This document shows, piece by piece, positions 60,501-64,000 of a stretch of 64,000 nt of DNA. Made by a program: the position numbers and the translations under genes. The number at the start of each line of letters is the position of its first letter. The stretch's first letter is position 1. Source of the stretch: Citrus sinensis. Lineage: Eukaryota > Streptophyta > Magnoliopsida > Sapindales > Rutaceae. The notes below the pieces were generated by a model. The model was not told the origin of the DNA. It saw only the letters and a program-made list of their open reading frames with translations, and ran no database searches. The DNA is taken from contig NC_068562.1 in NCBI RefSeq assembly GCF_022201045.2, positions 1,550,001-1,614,000 on the forward strand, written 5' to 3'.

Positions 60501-63500
60501 AAGGAGTATTTAAGGTTTGAAATTTTGCATCCTATAGGTTAAGAATCAGGGAAGAGCTTAGCTGAACCAATTGGATATTAATGAAAAAATGCTTCAAAAT
60601 GTTGCCAATCTGCAATTTAACTTTCATCAACCTTTATGTAAGACCAGAATCTAGAATCACGTGAGCATTTTGTCATAATCTAGGACATGCAATTGTTTTT
60701 GAAGAACTTAAGCACTTCAAAATGTTGAGACTATGAGAATATTTTATCACCTTTTCTATCCGAAGGTCTTTTTCTCTCAGCACCGAAACAGAATCAGGTG
60801 TAATAAACACCGGTCCTGAACCTCTCAGCTCATTCTCCAATCTTGATAATTCTCTTTGCAAATGTTTTACCAATGCTTTATCAGACATGACTATGTTGAC
60901 TTGTGCATTAGTTGTTACTTCTTTGGCACAACTCGCAAATAAGAGGGTGTTCCTTGACTGCTCAACATGACTTCGTGCAGGGCTCAGGGTACAGATGATA
61001 GCAGTTCTAGCATTGCCTCCCAATGAGGACTGCAGTATGCGGGTCAGCTTTGAATCTCTAAACGGAACATGTCCATTTCTTCCCTTGCTGCATTCAACCA
61101 TAAAAATTTTATAAATAGGCAACAAACATATAATGCTACAACTTCAATTATTAAGAAAATGAAAGAAAAATAATCAAGATGAAATGGAGTCAAAGAAGTT
61201 AATATTTTTCTTAAATAGACACTGTTGAACTCAGAAATGGAAGTGTTGCTATTTTTTTTTTTTTTTTCTGGCTTGTCCCCAAGAAGATAAGCCAATTGCT
61301 TTGACCTTTTGCAATGGAAGCAAGTGGTCAAGAGTTCAATCTCTCTCACATGAGCCTTGGAGAGGGACAAGTTTTACTTGAGGGTTGGATGGGATGGGAT
61401 TATGATATCTGAGGAAAGAGAAACGTGTATCCATTTGAAGGGTCAAAGTCCAATGACAAAGTGCTTAAACCTCTGACTTTCAAATAAATTAGTACAACGG
61501 TTTAGAATTTTCTAGGACTGTTTGCTTTATCAACGGCGATCTGTAGCAAAAGGAAAGATTGAATGACATTGCAAGACTAAGAGGAGCATGTGATCAGATT
61601 CATCAGAAGCATCTACTCGAAGTATTAAAATGCATCATAAGCATCTGCTCTAGGTGCTTCCTGATAAGGTTACAAGTAATTGAAATGCATCAGACTTTAG
61701 TTCCTCTTTAAGTGCATCTCATGTCATTGTAAACTGGGCACTGCTCTTCAGAAAGGTATCAAATAAAATCCATCATTCCTCATAGGATGCAATTGGCGTA
61801 GTGCCATGCAAAAGGTTTAGAGAACAGCACTGTTGCTACACTAGCTAACCTTAGCTTACGGATAACAGTTCCCAGTGTCAGTAAACTGCGATTTATATGG
61901 CAACCTTCCTTCAATCTTGTCCCAGCTGATAAGGCCTGAGATGCTCGCTCACTTCCAGCAAGATCAACAAAATTCTGCACAAAACAGAATCTTTATTATT
62001 GTTTTTGCTGCTGTACTAGATCACAAGTGAAGTCGGTAGTGGGGGGAAAAAAAGAAAAGAAAATGGGGGAAATTTCTAGTGATCCATACCACAGTGGCTG
62101 TAAGGGAGCTTGGGTCATTGCCTATAAATTCACATGCTGAACTTTCAACTGTCTGAAAAAGAAACATTATTTGGTAAAAGGAACAACTTATCATTAGAAA
62201 GCACTGTTAAAATAAAAGTTGTCATAATTAACCATAGATTACCAGTCGCAAAATCTGATGCGATCTGGAGCTTGTTTCATTCAAAGAAGTCTCCCCTATC
62301 TGCCTTTGAGCTACCAAAATGCATAGGGAGATATGTTAAATATACAGCTATCACTGAACTTATCAAAATAAGACCAGTTAAGCACCCTTACCTTCACAGA
62401 TGAATAGAAGCTCTTTAAGGTGATTCCAGTCCTTCAGAGTTTCCTCTGTGAGTTTCTCGACGATAGTTCCTCTCTATCAAGATTAGTCTGAGTTACCATG
62501 ATTTGAAAAATAAATAATCATTCTCCAAAATGCCAAAAACAAAATTCACCTCCGGATCATCTAGGAGTCTAAGTGGACTGGTATCTGCACTAAGGAGGTC
62601 TCTGACAGATTCGTTGTAAATCTCCATAGCAGAGAACTTCAAAACAAATTCTCTTTCCTTGTGCTACCCAAAATAAATAAAAAAATAAGATCAAAATATT
62701 TTTCTGTGGTCAAAGAATCAAAGAAAGGGAAACAGAACAATTATGATGATAAGAATTGAGTTATAACCAATAAGAATTTTAACTACCTTCTCTATGTAGT
62801 CATATATATCTGACATGGTGTACTCAGTAATACCAATCATAGTGTATGTTTTTCCACTGCTTGTTTGGCCATATGCAAAAACACTAGCTGAAAAATAGTT
62901 TCACATAATATTTGTTGATGTAATTCAAGGCAAGGCAAAGTTTGACGGGGAAAAAGGAAAGAATTGAGTAAGAGGATGTATATTACTCACAGTTTATGCC
63001 GCTGACAACTGCAAGAGCAACTTCCTTGGCTCCTTCCTCATACACCTTCCTTGTAGTGCAATCGCAGCTGAAAACTCTGTCTAGAACCAAAAATTAGACC
63101 GATACGTGGACCAGAAGAAAACAGATCGGAAGTGCATGAGCAGATTGACGATATGTGTAATAGAAGAATCAGATTATCATGCAAGATCAAAAGCCAGTCA
63201 GATACAGATTGTACATTAAGCTTTTCTAATAAAACAGAGAAGCAGAAAAAAAAAAAAAAAAAGCAATTTCAACTCATTTAAAATCTCTAAGATAGTTGAC
63301 AGATATGAAATATCAATCCAGCAGACATTAACCTTATATCACTAGTGAAGGAGAATGTTGCTTAGACAATGAGTAATATCTGTATGAGATAAATAAGCCA
63401 ACAAAAGACATTGTGAATTTGTGCCTTACTGTTATGGCCACTCTAGTTATTTCTCAAAAATTCACATGATTTGAAGAACTTAAGATAAGCACTTACCAAA

Positions 63501-63713
63501 TGTATAGGAAGTTGGATACATTGACCGTTCGGCAACTGAAAGATTATTCCTGTATATTATAGTGCTATCGTTGATGCATTCCCAATCTGAGACATCATTT
63601 CTTGCAATTTCTTTTTCATTCAAAGGCCTTAACCGAACTGAAACAAAAATTCTCTCCGGACGGCCACTTTGGCTTTGCGCTTGCATTGGCTCCTCGTCAC
63701 CAGCAGCTCCCAT
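57512..63713 (-). CDS. Kinesin motor protein, KIN-7 (NACK-type) family
   Basis: Thirteen exons: 63713-63497, 63080-62991, 62887-62787, 62663-62550, 62473-62392, 62310-62243, 62152-62090, 61974-61850, 61087-60751, 59795-59655, 59561-58446, 58260-57947 and 57830-57512, giving 1028 residues. The N-terminal motor (about 21-350) has the P-loop GQTSSGKT (109-116), switch I NETSSRSH (212-219), switch II DLAGSE (249-254) and [19 protein letters not shown] short neck/coil follows ([18 protein letters not shown] and [20 protein letters not shown]). The middle, mostly exon 11, is Ser/Thr/Glu-rich and probably disordered. The C-terminal domain (819-1028) is the plant NACK C-terminal domain: [63 protein letters not shown]-7 members move to microtubule plus ends; NACK1/HINKEL drives phragmoplast expansion. 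By memory this is closest to the Arabidopsis At4g24170 type rather than NACK1 itself. Confidence 0.93.
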
Positions 63714-64000
63714 CTCTCACCTGCTCTCACACTTCTTAACAAACTCAACTCCAAACAATATTTAAGATGAGACCATATGTAGGGGAATCAACGAACTCTG
63801 ATCAAGACCTTGTATACTTTGCTTCTTTTTTCTTCACTATTCAATCAATACATCACCAATCAGACTTGTTAATAAAGAAAGTGTTGTTGTGCTCCCCTGA
63901 AACATAAGGGCCAGCAACTTTTTGGTACATCAATCATCATCTGCATCAACAAACTTAATCACGGGTAAGAGCTAAATTCAACCCAGTATATATCATTTCT
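63714..64000. other. Upstream region of the kinesin gene
   Basis: Holds the leader and proximal promoter of the minus-strand kinesin. I looked for the mitosis-specific activator core (AACGG in a pyrimidine context) and did not find a good copy in these 287 bases; more promoter lies outside the window. Confidence 0.4.

Noticed and set aside
61251..61400. tRNA-box-like GTGGTCAAGAGTTCAATCTC in a kinesin intron beside a T run
   Set aside because: The box orientation and the poly(T) position contradict each other for a SINE, and no target-site duplication was found.

Overview
This is nuclear DNA from a flowering plant, most probably a woody eudicot; Citrus or a relative is my guess from the look of the proteins, not something I could test. 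The base composition is AT-rich. Genes have GT-AG introns, and their families are plant-specific: a NAC factor, a strigolactone dioxygenase, a KIN-7 kinesin, an LRR receptor kinase and a MIR172 precursor. The spaces between genes hold short nonautonomous transposons and microsatellites. I see no bacterial, viral or CRISPR-like content.

Layout. 0-7 kb: no convincing gene except a terminal-exon-like scrap at the left edge. It holds a tRNA-derived SINE with a target-site duplication (TSD), two fold-back/MITE-like elements and a short tRNA-like retroposon. 7.35-8.3 kb (+): a MIR172 gene with a readable hairpin. 12.4-14.2 kb (+): histone H3.3, four coding exons plus a 5'UTR intron. 14-21 kb: no gene seen. 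21.3-23.3 kb (-): a VND-type NAC transcription factor, three exons. 23.3-36.4 kb: no gene seen; a diverged duplicated block, an exact 80-bp tandem duplication and transposon scraps. 36.4-39.5 kb (-): CCD7/MAX3, seven exons. 42.8-44.2 kb (+): V-ATPase proteolipid subunit c, three exons. 48.0-51.4 kb (-): an intronless LRR receptor-like kinase of 1130 residues. 52.4-55.0 kb: a second SINE and a Mutator-type MITE, both with perfect TSDs. 57.5-63.7 kb (-): a KIN-7 (NACK-type) kinesin, 13 exons, 1028 residues.

Exon structures were built by hand from splice signals, phase continuity and remembered family sequences. The totals close in frame: H3.3 136 aa, NAC 316 aa, CCD7 621 aa, VHA-c 165 aa, kinesin 1028 aa.

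The genes do not form an operon-like unit; each is separately promoted. Several act in development: miR172 in phase change and flowering, VND-NAC in xylem vessel formation, CCD7 in branching, and possibly the LRR-RLK and kinesin in cell division and patterning. The NAC, LRR-RLK and kinesin recall neighbour pairs I remember from Arabidopsis, so this looks like an old conserved block. I did not find a convincing new biological system. The most useful non-routine observations are the TSD-bounded retroposons and MITE, the two in-frame stopless introns, the altered catalytic motifs of the LRR-RLK, and the exact 80-bp duplication.
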